Positions 12,459-24,861 of a stretch of DNA of 64,000 nt are shown piece after piece. The stretch's first letter is position 1. Each line of letters starts with the position of its first letter. The notes under the pieces were generated by a model. That model saw only the letters and a list, made by a program, of their open reading frames with translations. It ran no database searches and was not told where the DNA came from. Position numbers and translations under genes: made by a program. This DNA comes from Cephalotrichum gorgonifer (Eukaryota > Ascomycota > Sordariomycetes > Microascales > Microascaceae), in the NCBI GenBank assembly GCA_900312665.1, contig ONZQ02000011.1, positions 449,454 to 513,453 of the forward strand, in the 5' to 3' direction.

Positions 12459-15400
12459 CTTGGCCCTGTGAGTGTGTATGGACGGACAAGAGCCGGTATG
12501 GAGCAATCCGTCCCCCACAGCAAAAACGGCCTTATGAGTTAGAACGTCCGCGTACGCAGGCATTATCGCCCTCGGTCTTTGCTGGAAGTAGTAATGATGG
12601 GACGCCAGAACAAGTTAAAGAATAATTTAAAGGGAAACGGTCGAATCGGAGGAACCTTCGTTCTGATTGGCGCCTTGGCGTGGGAACCTTTTCCCCCGAC
12701 CAGCCAAGGAGAAAGAGAGAACATGACAAAAAAGCATAATATTGCCCCCTGCTTAGGTATTACCTTGAACACGCTCCACCTTCCACAGGAGACGCACAAG
12801 AAGCTTCCATCCATGCTTCGCCCGATCCTCTTGCCCGAAAAAGGAAGAGAAACAGGAAGTGACAGGGGGGAGAGGACTTTTTTTTCTCTTTCGCGCCGCG
12901 CACAGACGTACGAAGTGCCAGAGTCTACTCGTACGACGTGAACTCGTACAAAGTACCTCTGTATGAGTATTCTTGCAAGCTTGGCTTTACTTTCTCGTTG
13001 TCCCTTTCCCCCCTCGATCCCGCCTCTAATAGCTCGCCGTTTGTCGAGTAATACACCCACGGGGTGGTACCGGGCGGATTTTCAAATGTCAAAATAATTA
13101 AGTATTGGCAAAATTGCAACTGCGTTTTGGCCGTCTGTGATGTTCCATTGCCCTTTGGGACATGGAAAGTACATAGTGTACGAGTACTTGCATCGGGTGG
13201 ACTCTTCGTTATTATTACTGGTTTACAAGTACCGCATGGCAATCCCGGCCCGGCATAATGCTCTCGAAGCAAAGGGGCGGGCGGTCATCCCCACTCTGGC
13301 TTCTCGAACCGGTGACAGGGTTTAGCGTGGAAGTACGAATGTACCCCAGCTGCTTGTGCTTGTATATTAACTGCTCGTCGTTCGTACTCGTTGACTGGAA
13401 CAGGACAAGAGACCACCGCTCATGCGGGCAGCGACGGTGCTGGCGAGTAATAGTGAGCCAGCCACCGGGACTTGGATAATCTCCTATGGTCATTTGGTGG
13501 TGAGAGTAAGCTCCTACATTGAGTAAGTACTCTTCTCTTCTGCTCTCGCTCCGAGATCCGGTTACTGCCCGGGCACCAAACCAAGCGCCTTCCGCCTTCT
13601 GGAACCCGGAAGTGCGTCTACCGGGCTCGGGAAACAGATGCGGAGGACGACTGGCGGAACCTGCGAATGCGAACCTGGACATGACGAAACTCGGAACCCT
13701 CCCGTCGGTTTGACCAGAGATGGGAGAGAGGGAGCAATTAGTTCCTGGTAATTCTCCGCGGTAGAGCTGCATGCGGTTGGCCCTCTGTAGAATCCGCGAA
13801 TATAAGAATATAAAATAGATAGATACGAGGACGACGAGGAACAGTACGTTCGTGCATTAGATGAGCTGTGAGGGCGTAAATTAATCCTCGTCGCAGCCAT
13901 CTCCCGCACTCACTGCCGCCCGCCACTTTGAGGGATTGAGCGGCGTTGAAAAGGTGATTCTTTCTTTTGCCGTCCGGATAATAAACGAAAGGGGAGATGA
14001 GATGCAGAAAAGCAAGGTGATATGAATAGGGCATTTGCCCACCTAGGTCATGCTCTCTGCCATTGAAACAGTCAGTCTCTCGGGTACGTAAAGCATTATT
14101 ACTTGAGGACGATTCAAGTAATGGATAATATTACCAGTACATCAGATCAAGCAAGCTGCTGGGTCCAACATGTAACGTCGATGTCGTGTCCAGGTAACCC
14201 ATGCATTCGCCGTGCAGGCTTCGACCGGCAGGAGCGGATTGCCGACTCCGGATGGTAGGATGAGTGTACCTTCTCAATTAGTACCCCCTGTGCATTCTGG
14301 TGAGGAAGGCGCTGCCTGGATCTTGGCCACTGTACATCCCTATCATGTATGAACTACTTGGCTTGTACACCGACATGCAAATCCGCCGGCTTTAATAGTA
14401 AGAGCGACCAGAAGCTTTTAGGCGGCACTGGGGGTGGTCACGCCCGCCTCAAACTTCAGGTCAAGTTGAATGATACGAGGGGGGAAGGTACAGCTCTACA
14501 GGACATCGAGAGACAGTCTCTGATGACGATGACCCGCCAGCTCTAAGAATCGATCAATTGTTGTTACGAGGACGAGCGGGCACCGGATCTCAACGGCTTT
14601 TGCTGATCCCAATGCGCCCTCGACGCGTGATGGGGATGTCGCGCAGCGGCAGTTCGAAGAGACCACCGCCCAGCCCGCCCTCATGCTCCTGGACAAGCTG
14701 TGGGGCTTTCCAACGGCGAACTGGGGGTACGATTGGGCGGGCGAGCGCCTCTCACCTGTCACTTGCATCGACGAAGCTTTTGCGTGACTACGAGTATTAG
14801 TTGTCCTGGTTTCGCGCCCTCCCCTCGCCCCCAGGCGCACTTTGCATGCGATCATCTAGCCACTTCTGGGCAGATTGAGGAGCTCGGTAAGGCGAGGGTG
14901 ACCACGAGCCACGCTCACTTCAATTGGACCTAACTTCAGTGCGCGGGCGCGTCTGGGCGGTCAATTAGCCAAACCACCCTTTCCACTAAATGGAATACCA
15001 CACCTCCTGCGTCAAAGTGTTTCGCATCCCGCATCAGCGTCATCTTGCCCACCAACTCCACTACTACGCTCGCTCACACACGACCCGCCTCTGCCTTAAT
15101 AGGACCTCATATATACTCCATCCTGAGCCTCTTTAGGACGCGGCCACCCCGAACTGAGTAACAGGTTCATCTCTTCCTGCGCACCATCCGTCCCGTCTTC
15201 TCCAGGCGCTAGATCAACCCCCCCCCCTCCTTTTACTTTTTTTCTCTCTCTTCTATCTCCACTTCAGAGCGTCCCTCAATTGCCAAGAGAGGGTTGTCAC
15301 CGCCGATCTCGAAGGGAGCAATCCCTAGCTTCGAAGCCCCAACCCCAGAATCGGAGTCGTACTTTCTCTCATTTGTCCAGCCCACCTCTGCCGCGTCCAT

Positions 15401-16210
15401 ATTGGAGTCTCGTGGCCAGCCCCCCTCTTCAAGGCACAGGGGTGTGCAGAAGATTCCCGACCTTGTTGCCGTGGCTCTTCTTGCCTTCCCTCCCCCCTCC
15501 TTACTCAATAAGGTTTCATTGTCCTCGAGCACAGGACACTTATTCATCCGCTCCGACGTTACAGTCCCAATTCGAGAACCATAGCGCACCTTGCTGTATC
15601 TCGAATTACTCGTCTCCTACCCGGCGGGACGGCGGCTGTGTGGGACTTTTCCCGATCCCTCACTCTGTAGGTTCACATCTTTAGATCTAGAAGAGAGAGC
15701 ACCCAAGGCGGATCACCTTTTTTGTCTTTTTTCTTTCCTTTTTTTTTAGCCGGGGGCCGGGGGCGTCCTAAGAAACAGCATGCAGCATACTTTTATGAGA
15801 GGGATGCCTTTTGACGGGATCATCTATTTTCCAAGGAATATACAAGACGAAGCTCAAACGGTCGGGTAAATCTTCAAGCCTCCGGGTCCCAGCGCGACCC
15901 TGCCGCGGTACTCTAGCCCTCTGGCGGTCGCAGTTTCCCGGGTTCTCCTCTGCCGTATGAAATCGCTACCAAGAACGCATAGCGTTCAGACCGACCGAAG
16001 ACGTCACGCTTCCTGCTTATCGTGTCCGGACGATTTCCTCATGAAGCTCAAGTCTGGCTTCCAAGCCCGGTCTGAAGCCTTGCCGTCGATCTAGTCCAGT
16101 CCCCCAGTCAGTCCCATAGCAGACTCCCTGCTTCTCCAACTGCGAACCAAGCTTCGGATCGATCATCCCCGGGACTCACCCCCTTTAACTTCCGGTCGCA
16201 CGCCCCCCCC

Positions 16211-16299
16211 NNNNNNNNNNNNNNNNNNNNNNNNNNNNNNNNNNNNNNNNNNNNNNNNNNNNNNNNNNNNNNNNNNNNNNNNNNNNNNNNNNNNNNNNN
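16211..16299. other. Assembly gap (89 N) inside poly-C
   Basis: A run of 89 N is flanked by C homopolymers on both sides (8 C before, 12 C after). The true length and content are unknown. Open frames reported across it are artefacts. Confidence 0.97.
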
Positions 16300-17648
16300 C
16301 CCCCCCCCCCCACTGTCCATCTTGGCTCTGGGCGACAAAGTACTTGCTCTTGTATACCCCCCCCCCCAATTCCTCCTACTTCCCCCCAGCACGCACACAC
16401 ACAGATTCCTCTCGCCTCTCGCCACGGCCCCCCTTCGCCGGGAGACACCCTGTAATAACATAGCTTACGGAACACTCAAGACTTCGTCCGGCGCTGGCCA
16501 GGCCCACATGGGGTGGGCCTCGCCCCACCTCCCGTCTCCGCCCTCATCCTTCACTTCACGTCAAGTACACGAGTACCGGCTCGCTCTCGCGCTATCTCCT
16601 GTCCACCCACTGGCTAACATTCACCTTGTAGGAGTACGTACACTGCTTGAATACTACTCTGTACGAGTACACTGCCATTCTGTGCCGTCTCGAGAGATCA
16701 GTATTACTTGACATCTCAATGCGTTCGTCTGCGACCTAGTTTATTCTCCGCACTCATCCTGGTCAGAGGAGTACTACCATCATACGTCGCCCTCGTACCC
16801 ACCCACCCTGCCCTCCCGCCTCTCTTCAACATAGCTTCTGCCTGCAACACGCCCCCCCCCCCCCTTCTTCTCTCTCTTTCCACCCCTCCCACCCTGGCCC
16901 AACTCGGTAGACGTCCTAAACTTATTATATCCTTCCTCAATCCCGTGTTTTGTCTTGCTCATCATCAAGTCTCAGACACGGCATTAATACCTTCTACTAT
17001 CCCGAAGACCACTGTTCGTACATATTATTGCCCTCGTCTTAACTCGCACTGCTACTACCACCGTCTGTTGGAACCCCATCACCTTCTGAACCCGGTTCCG
17101 CTTCCGTTTTCCCTACTCCAGCTTTAGAGTCTAGGAGGGGTAAAGAATACGACGCCCTGTCTCCTTCTGCTACCTTACAAGTACTAGGTCATCCCCACAC
17201 TCAACCCAGCATTCCACTTCCCTTGGATCCCATCCATTACAACCTTCTTCCCGATCTTCAAAGCAGGCGATCAAGCTTCACGTCCAGAATTCAAGAGCTC
17301 CCCCTGTTACAGACTAGCTCTCATACATTGGGCCCTCCCTCCCCCGCCTCTTAAGAGCCTTTAAACATAGCTCGAGCTGCTGTCCTTTCGCCCCGCAGAC
17401 CTTTTCTGGATCAACTCTGCTCCACTACACATCAGTCCGCAAGCCAGGACTGGAGCTAGCCAACACCAGATCGAACCAGCCGAGTTTACATTCGCAAGCC
17501 GAGTGCATCAATCCTCGCAGGAGGTCCCAGACGGATCTCTCCTCTCGAACCTACAGCCGTCTCGTTCGTCTCCTTCGACGAACCTACTCCACCGGCTCTC
17601 CTCCCCCACCGGCTCTAAAGTGCCAGAGACCCAGCACAGTCGTAGCCC
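16300..17648 (+). promoter_or_regulatory. Presumed promoter and long leader of the velvet gene
   Basis: No gene is supported between the gap and the velvet start codon. The + strand is markedly pyrimidine-rich, with long CT and C tracts (for example C13 at 16852-16864), as is common around transcription starts and 5' leaders of filamentous fungi. Several ATG codons lie upstream of the chosen start, including an open frame at 16708-17127 with no recognisable protein. If the leader is long, these upstream ORFs could restrain translation. That is inference, since no transcription start can be seen directly. Confidence 0.4.
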
Positions 17649-19004
17649 ATGAGCATCGCAATCCAACCACCTCGCAGTTTGGAGCCTCTTTACTGCCAGG
17701 GACTCTACAGCAGCCGCCTCGACTCGGCGCCCCTGGACCTGCCAGCCCAGCCATATCAGAGCACGGGAGCATCGCAACTCATGTCAGCCATGACGAGCGG
17801 ACACAACCCCCGCCACCCCTACGGCGGGTACCCAGCGCCCCATAGCCGCCCGCCGCAGTATGACCCGATCCAGGCGTCCCCATCGCACTATACCCCGGGC
17901 CACACGCCGCCTGCGCAGCTGCAGCGCCTACCGATGATGACGCCGCCCGCGCCGATGCCCTCGGCCTCCACGCCGACACTCACGCAGTCTCCGGTGCTAC
18001 AGCAGGAGGCGGGGTCCTACGTCACCTACTCTCCCACCGCCGAGCCCGCCTCCCCGACGCCGCAGTTTACCCTGACGATCCGGCAAGAACCGGACCGCGC
18101 GAAGGTCGTTCTGGGGAAGGACAAAGGTATGGACTGACGAGCAGGATAGGAACGCCCCTACCGAGGCGGTTCAACTTGCAATTGTGGACTAACTAACATA
18201 TGGAGTAGACCGCAAACCCGTCGATCCGCCGCCAATCCTACAGCTCGAAGTCCCCGCCCACAACAATCACATTCTACAGAGTAAGAGCCAGCCACTTCTA
18301 GGGGAACAGGATTCACAGGGGGAGAATTCAAGGGCGGGTTCACTAACACCATATCTCCTCGTCCAGGCCCGTACCACTTCGTCATGTCCTTCCTGATAGA
18401 CGAGAAGGAGGACACGCCCGTTTCGTGCCAGAACGGCAACCCCCTCTTCGGCACGCAGGTATCCAGCCTCCACAAGCTCAAGGACACCAACAACCAGGAC
18501 GGCGGCTTCTTCGTCTTCGGCGACCTCTCGGTGAAGGTGGAGGGCAGGTTCCGGCTCAAGTTCACGCTCTACGAGGTCTCGAACGGCGAGGTCTCGCAGC
18601 TGGGCGACATCACCTCGCGCGTGTTCGAGGTGTACTCGCCCAAGGTGTTCCCCGGGATGGAGGAGTCGACGTTCCTCACGCGGTCCTTCAGCGACCAGGG
18701 CGTGAGGCTCCGGCTGCGCAAGGACTCGAGGAGCATGACGACGAGGAAGAGGAGCAGTCAGGCCGCGAAGCTTCAGGACCACCAGATGGCCCAGCAGAGG
18801 TACCAGCCGCGCGCGCGCGTCGAGCCGCCACCACCGCAGGCGTATGAGGGGATGCACGGGGGAAGTGGCGCGTGGTGGGCGGCCGGGGCCCACAACAGTC
18901 CACACACACCCGTCGGCGGGAGCGCGCCGACCAGTACGGGGCCATACGGGCCTACGAGTGGATATGGGCCCGACCCGGGGGCGCAGCGGTATGGGCCGCA
19001 ATAG
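17649..19004 (+). CDS. vosA: Velvet-domain regulator, VosA type
   Basis: Velvet factors are DNA-binding regulators that link sporulation, trehalose build-up and secondary metabolism; VosA acts in the nucleus, often with VelB, in spore maturation. Three exons are inferred: 17649-18126, 18209-18280 and 18367-19004, giving 395 aa. The introns are GT-AG, and the first has a CTAAC branch point. The velvet domain spans about residues 139-303. It starts TLTIRQEP, continues RKPVDPPPILQLEV and contains VSSLHKLKD, GGFFVFGDLSVKVEG, FRLKFTLYE, FPGMEESTFL and QGVRLRLRKD. This pattern follows VosA rather than VelB, which has a long insertion in the domain, or VeA. A basic patch after the domain (about 301-313) could be a nuclear signal. 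The tail is Pro/Gly/Tyr-rich. About 138 disordered, Pro-rich residues precede the domain, whereas in Aspergillus VosA the domain begins almost at the N-terminus; Met46 is an alternative start. VelC is the main alternative identity. Confidence 0.85.
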
Positions 19005-19361
19005 GAGAGGGTATAGGGGCGGCGGACTGGTTGGCAAAAGGAAACACCAGTGGGGAAGAAAAAAAACAAAGGAAAGTAATATCTGGGATACAATGGGCTC
19101 TTTCCTTTTCTTCTATTTTTTTCTATTTTTTTTCTTCGGTTTTTTTCTTCTCATCAAATACCCCCTTTTTGGTGTGGGTGTTCTGGGCGTTTTCGTTCTT
19201 CAGGAAAGAAAGAGGGGGGTGAGCTGATAGACGTCAGTCGAGTCTTCTTAGCCCCTTTCTGTTTTGTGTCCTCCCCTCCCTCTTTACTTCTTCTTTACCA
19301 CACCTCCTCTCGACTACTTATTTCCTTTGTTCAAGGCGTGGATCACGGCCTCTCCTTCTGC

Positions 19362-19424
19362 TTCTTCTTCTTCTTCTACTACTACGACTTACTACTATAC
19401 TACTACTACTACTACTACTACTTT
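19362..19424. repeat. CTT and TAC trinucleotide microsatellites
   Basis: A (CTT)n run of about five units passes into an interrupted (TAC)n run of more than ten units. It lies about 360 bp after the velvet stop codon, so it could fall in the 3' UTR. Confidence 0.85.
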
Positions 19425-22400
19425 TCCGGCTCGGGATTTGGGAAAAAGAAATGGGAGGTGCAGGGACAGGAACGGAACGGGGGTTGGCGGCTAGGACTGG
19501 GGTTGGGACTTTTGGTGGGATCGGCTGGGCTGCTTGTTTTATTTTTTTCTTCTTCTTTCTTCTCTTCATCAGCGATACTCTACTTAGATTTTCTCTTGGG
19601 ACCTCCTTTTTCTTTGTTGCTTGCCGTTTTCATCCTTTCTAGGCCTCTAGGGCCCTCGAGCATATTCAGATTTTTTATTTTTATTTTTGGCTCTCTTCTT
19701 TACTTCTACATGGACTTTGTTCCTGGTGTTTCCCCCTCCGCTCCCCCTTTCTCCCCCCCTTTCTCCCTTTTAGAGAATAGGGTTCATTTTACTGGGCTGG
19801 ATCAGAGAGCTTGGTTGGGACCATGTTGGGTGTATTAGGACTTTGCGAATTTGAGCTATAGGGGTGTGAGGTCGGCTACGTTCTAGCCCATGGAAGGGGG
19901 ACAGGACGGGAAAGGGAAGGGGGTGGGTGCTTTCTCCTCGCGGGGAAAAAAGTGAGTTTTCGGCTTCGGTAGTGGAATAGGGTATGAATACAATAACACA
20001 AAATGTTAAAAGTTAACTAGCTTGGGTTCCGGCCCTCCGCCCTCAACCAAGCTTAGACCTTACACACACCCTCTCTCTCTCTTGCCCCATCCTGACTTCC
20101 TTACATCCCCTGCCCAGACGGGAGCTTAACATAGAAGGAACACCCCCAACCCCCATGGGCCCCCTCCCCCATCCTCTGCCGCCGTCCTCTCGGAAGAAAG
20201 TCCGGTTGAGCTATGTTTTGGAGAGGCCATGCACGAGGCCAAAAAAAATCTATGGAATGAAACGAGGAACGTGCAAGGGAAAAAGGTTATCCTTAAGATC
20301 GGCATATATGTCCTGGGGGTGTGGCAAGAGGAGGGACGCCGAGGCGTTCCCATACAGGGAAGAAGTCTGGAACACCACGAACACGAGAACGAATTCCTCT
20401 TAATTCCTCGTAGTTTCGGGAACTGGTAAATATCTCGTATAGCTCAACGTTTTCGTTTTAGCTCCTTCCTCGCCTCTCCTGGTCGGGCCAGCGGGGTCTG
20501 CGGCGAGTTTTGTTTTCTAATTACTCGTGTGCCGAGGGAAGGAACCATAGCTTCATTCCTCCGCTTGGCCCCTTCGTCCCCGAGGTGGTTAAAGGAGAGG
20601 GGGCGATAGAAGATAGGCGTAGGAGAGTGGGGGACTGTTCTCGCTCGCTCCTCGCGTAAATATCTCTTTAATATGACATACTGTACACGCCCGAAGCAAA
20701 AACCTGTAAAGTGAATAAATTGGAGACAGTTCTCTTTGCTTGCTCAATACATATCTCTGTACCCCGAACCGTGCACCTCTTTCCATCCTAGCTCTACAAA
20801 CTACACCTTGCCTTACTCCACTAACCATGAGCCGGCCAGAATAGTATTTTCCCCAGAAGGACGTCGTCCGTCCGACGCTTCCGTCCCCAGACGTACCCTA
20901 CCACGGCACCCCGAGTGAGAAGAGCAGAGGGCTGGGATGGGGGAGGGTAGAGGACCCCTGAAACGACCAGCACATGACGCTAACGTAAATAACACATAAC
21001 ACATAACGAGAGCGTACAGGGAGGCTCGGTATAACACGCCAAACCAGCCCTCTCCACTGCCTCGTAGTCCATAGTCGAGGTATTATAGGGGTGGGAAATA
21101 ACACCCTCCCCGATGGGCCCCTCACAGAGCCCATATCACGCCCACCGAGAAAAAAACGAGCCTCCCAATCCGAGGCTCACGCAAAAGGACATCTCCAACA
21201 TGCACGTCCTTACGAAAGGGGAAAGAGGGGGCGGGGGAAGGAGATGTGGGTTGGGCTATATCACGCCGCAGGACGCTTTTGGGGTATAGGTCCGGCCCTT
21301 CTATTCCACCGTGCACTCCGACTTTTTCTGGTTTCTCCGGTACATTTGGGAGAGAGGAAGCGGGCGGGTGAATGGAGTGGGGACACGGCCTTTGGTAGAG
21401 GTGGGAGGGGGGCGGGAAGAGGGTTAAGCGAAGGTGTGGGTAGCGTGTTCTCCATGCACGAGGGCCCCTCTTGTCCACCATCCGCCACCTTTTCTTTCCT
21501 GATATAGGGCATGATGATATAGAGATCGCATCTGGTGGTCGGGGAGGTCGGGGCGGATAATAATATCTGCGTTTGCCTTCCCTGAACTTGAAACATGCAG
21601 CCTAACCCACACCGTGACTCCCGCGCCCGGGTAGGCGGACCGCCCATTGGTGCGATGTTTCGAGAATGGCGAACATTCGCGTCTTCGCGGTTTGGTTCGG
21701 ACACATGGTTCTCATTTCCCTGGCATAGTTGGGAGGTGGGGACCCCGGGACAGACCTCCGCATCGACTCGTCTCAGGAGGTGGAATAGAAGAGGGAACTA
21801 ATGCGGGGGAGGGAGGAACGGGGATGGCGTGCGGAGGCAAGAGGGACGGGGGTGGTGGTATACGTGTACGTGTACGGACGTGTACAGCACACCCAACATT
21901 AACAAGGACGAATATGGATGGAAATGGTAGCGGTGGGGTGCGAAAGGGGAAAGGGGGGCCAAGATGAACCAAGTCCCGGTGTGGAACCGTGTAAAACTCT
22001 TGCGTGGTTGGAGGGATTACGGCTCACTCGCGCCGTGGCATTAGCGTGGTGGTGAAATATAGTGACAACGGGGAGCGGGCGGTGATGGTTGGCTGGGACG
22101 ACCGGGAGAGGAGGGGGCGTGTGTTTCTTGGGGATGGATGGACCTCGAGGAGGTGGCCTGGAAGGAGGCGAGGGGGCCGTACACCGGCCATTGCACCGGT
22201 GGAGACGCATTAGGGAATCTCTCTCTCTCTTATCAGGGCAGTCGTATAGGGACGGGGTCGAGTACTGGGTTGGGCCTGAGGAACAGGTGTGGAACGGGAG
22301 GTGGAGGCGGAGGGGCGAAGAGCCATCCTTGTCCCCCGGTCAGGGTGGGTGCCCACCGAAAACAGGTCATGCGCTCGACAGGACCAGTTCTCCATCCTCC

Positions 22401-23720
22401 CCATATACCCCTCCAGGTACAGAGTAGTCATCGTTAGATTCATGGTAGCGGTGGAGATGCTCATTATACCGAGGACGTGCGTCTCCAAAACCGAAGCTAC
22501 CCAGTAAGCCGCTGGCTCTGGGGTCCAGTCTCCTGGGCTATGGCCAGGCCGCGAAATGGGGTTAATGTCCCGGGCGGCACAGAAAGTGAAGGCCTAGCCG
22601 AGGTGACGATCAGAATGGGAGACCCGCCGGCAGGGTGTTGGGGGACGCGTCGTCCCGGGGTCGGAATAAGCATTGCTCGTATGTCCTCCTTGGCTCAAAT
22701 GATGGTTCGACAGCAACCATGGGTAGGGAGATAGCATCTTCACGGAATATGCCCTAGGGGTCCTGGGCTCTGTCTGCCGTGTAACGTCCAGGGTCCTCCA
22801 GGGGTGGTGAAATATGTGTCAATGGCAATAACGTGTTTATTATGGCGACGGCACGGGAAGCAAACGAGTCGGAGACTGGTGTTTAGGGAGACGAGTACCA
22901 CTGGGTCGTCCATATCTCCCAGAGGTTATAGGGGTACAACGGGGGTTGGGAAAGAGGACTATGATCCGCGACGATGGGAACCAAATCGCAGCGCTGCACC
23001 AGGTACAAGACAGGAAAATGGAATTAGATCGAGTGAGGAAGGGCACGAACGCAAAACCAAGGCGGCGGCGGGCGTCGGTATCCGGGTACAATCTCACGCC
23101 TCGTCGGCAGGCAGCGGAAGGGAAGGGAATGGGGTGGGCGGGATGGACGATCAGGAACCAGTGAATTTCGTGGACCCGCCACACACACAAAACAACAGCG
23201 ATGTTATGTGAGAGACAGGTTGGGGGGAGATGACATGGAGAATAGGGTATCTCGTATAGGTGTGATGCCAGGAACGGGAGGGCTGGGGGCGAGTTTCCTG
23301 GTTCGAACCCGCACTCCCTATATTAGGGAAGCTGTCGTTTGCTTGACCACCTTTTCCCAAAAAGCCACAGATAGACTCGCAGCGGGTCAGGACCCAAATA
23401 TTGATGTTATGCGGCAGGGCGGGACACTGGCCACCTTCCAAGCAGGGCAATGCGTTTAGCAAAACACTGAATTGACTTTCAGGTTCCTCCGGTGGATATG
23501 GATAGACGGACGTTATACGCGGCACGTCTCAGCTGAGTTCTAACATTAGCATGAGCTTGACGTGGCATTAATAATTATGGGTGTGGCGGGTTGATACTTG
23601 GCCTTTCCCCCTTCACCCTTCCAAGTCAAAGAATCAAGCTATATCTTGCCTCTCCCCTAGGTTTGAAGCTCGCCGAGGAGGAGATCGTCCCGCTGGATAG
23701 GATCTACGACATCGGGCCGG

Positions 23721-23746
23721 GTGAGAGTGAGGGTGAGAGTGAGAGG
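23721..23746. repeat. GTGAG-rich short tandem repeat
   Basis: About two copies of a 12-bp unit, GTGAGAGTGAGG. It begins exactly where a 5' splice site would lie after the exon-like island to its left. Confidence 0.65.
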
Positions 23747-24861
23747 GAAACGAGGGACGGGAGGGACTGGTCTTTCGACCTATTCACCCGGCATGAGCGG
23801 CTGCTGGCCATCTTTGGTTCCCTTAGAGCATCGAACCCGTTTCTTTTCTTCTTGGTATGACGGCATGACGAAGATGATACCGATTAGGCACATGCCCGGT
23901 TTTGTTGGGAGCGGCGAGCGACTTGCTGCCTCTCTCATCCGCTTCTCGCTTCGGTTGAGAGCATAGCTCTAGGCCGAAGTAGTAGACGCTGCTGGCCCGG
24001 GCCACATCGCCACGGCATGAAGACAGGGCTGGGTGGACTGGCCTGCTCATTCGTCTCATGTTCGACCCATTTCAAATTTCAGGCAGGAGTTTAAATTTGC
24101 CAGGGATTAGGAGCAGCTGGGGCGATCTAGAACGGAGATTCAGGACATGCCAGAGAGATATATTATGGGAAGGTAGTCAGGGGGGAGGTGATTGCCTAAT
24201 TGGGAAGTGGGAGCAGCTTCAGATGGCTTAGTCATACTGTCGCAGCTTTCCTCGTGCGTGATCTCCATTGCTGGCGACCTGGCACTCTCTGGCTTGGCTG
24301 GAGCCTTCTCGAAACCGTCAATCCTCCTTTGAGTCGATCACAGCATGAGAACCCAAGATTGCGGATGCGAGAATCTGCCTGCCCCCGGTTCCGGTTGCAT
24401 GCGGCATTCCTGTTCCCGTTCCCTATAAGTACCCTGGCCCTTGGCGTTCATCTGGAAGTTCCTGATCCGAGACCTGGACCTTGTCGCCAATCGTGCCAGG
24501 ATGGATTACCACAGCGACATTGCATCCTCTGGATTTCACGATTCAGGGACAAGGAAGTAAGTAAGTATTCCTGACTCAAATTGGCGTATCGAATTTGCAA
24601 ATCCTCTTTCCGCAAAAAAAAAACCCTTGGCCGTCTCTCTCTATCGAACCTATACGTTTGATACCCAAAAGACCAGTTCGTTATTAGTAGTCCTACGCGG
24701 GGAGACCGATCATCGAGACCGAGACCTTTTCATGTGCTCCACCAGGAATTAGAATTAGAAACCACAGGCACCAACCAGACCAGACCCAGCCAGCCCCCCA
24801 CCCTCTTTCTCCCTCCTTCCAAAGGGCTGCGGCCTTATTCCCCATCCCCAAAGGGGGGCCC

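Larger units (their letters stand above)
1..16210. other. Gene-poor stretch, no supported gene
   Basis: I find no gene here that I can support. Open frames reach 255 codons at most, but their translations are low-complexity, rich in Arg, Pro, Gly and Cys, lack recognisable domains and occur on both strands equally, as expected by chance in GC-balanced DNA. By eye the stretch is not the AT-rich, stop-riddled sequence typical of heavy repeat-induced point mutation, and I recognise no transposase or reverse transcriptase remnant. It does hold short tandem repeats, G/C homopolymers, a G-rich block near 12.4 kb and several copies of TACGAGTAC. A multi-exon gene with very short exons or a non-coding RNA could still be hidden. 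Confidence 0.6.
19005..24861. other. Intergenic stretch, no supported gene
   Basis: This holds the 3' flank of the velvet gene, which is T-rich with a CTT/TAC microsatellite, and then about 5 kb without a convincing gene. Open frames are short and domain-free. One exon-like island near 23660-23720 is listed separately as a finding. The NTF2-like gene converges from the right, so its 3' flank is also here. Confidence 0.55.

Noticed and set aside
13215..13772. 185-codon open frame on the - strand
   Set aside because: No hydrophobic core pattern, domain or coding bias.
16108..16461. Open frames crossing the N gap
   Set aside because: The central residues are unknown and the flanks are homopolymer; the frame is an artefact of reading N as sense.
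18267..19037. 256-codon frame antisense to the velvet gene
   Set aside because: It mirrors the GC-rich third positions of the sense exon, whose protein is clearly velvet.
22004..22213. Possible small gene (KYSDNGERAVMVGWDD)
   Set aside because: Seventy codons with a briefly plausible composition, but no conserved family, no flanking exons and an Arg/Gly-rich end.
23295..23320. TGGTTCGAACCC resembling a tRNA T arm
   Set aside because: The flanks do not pair as T stem or acceptor stem and no anticodon arm lies upstream; a similar CGGTTCGAACTG at about 4905 fails too.
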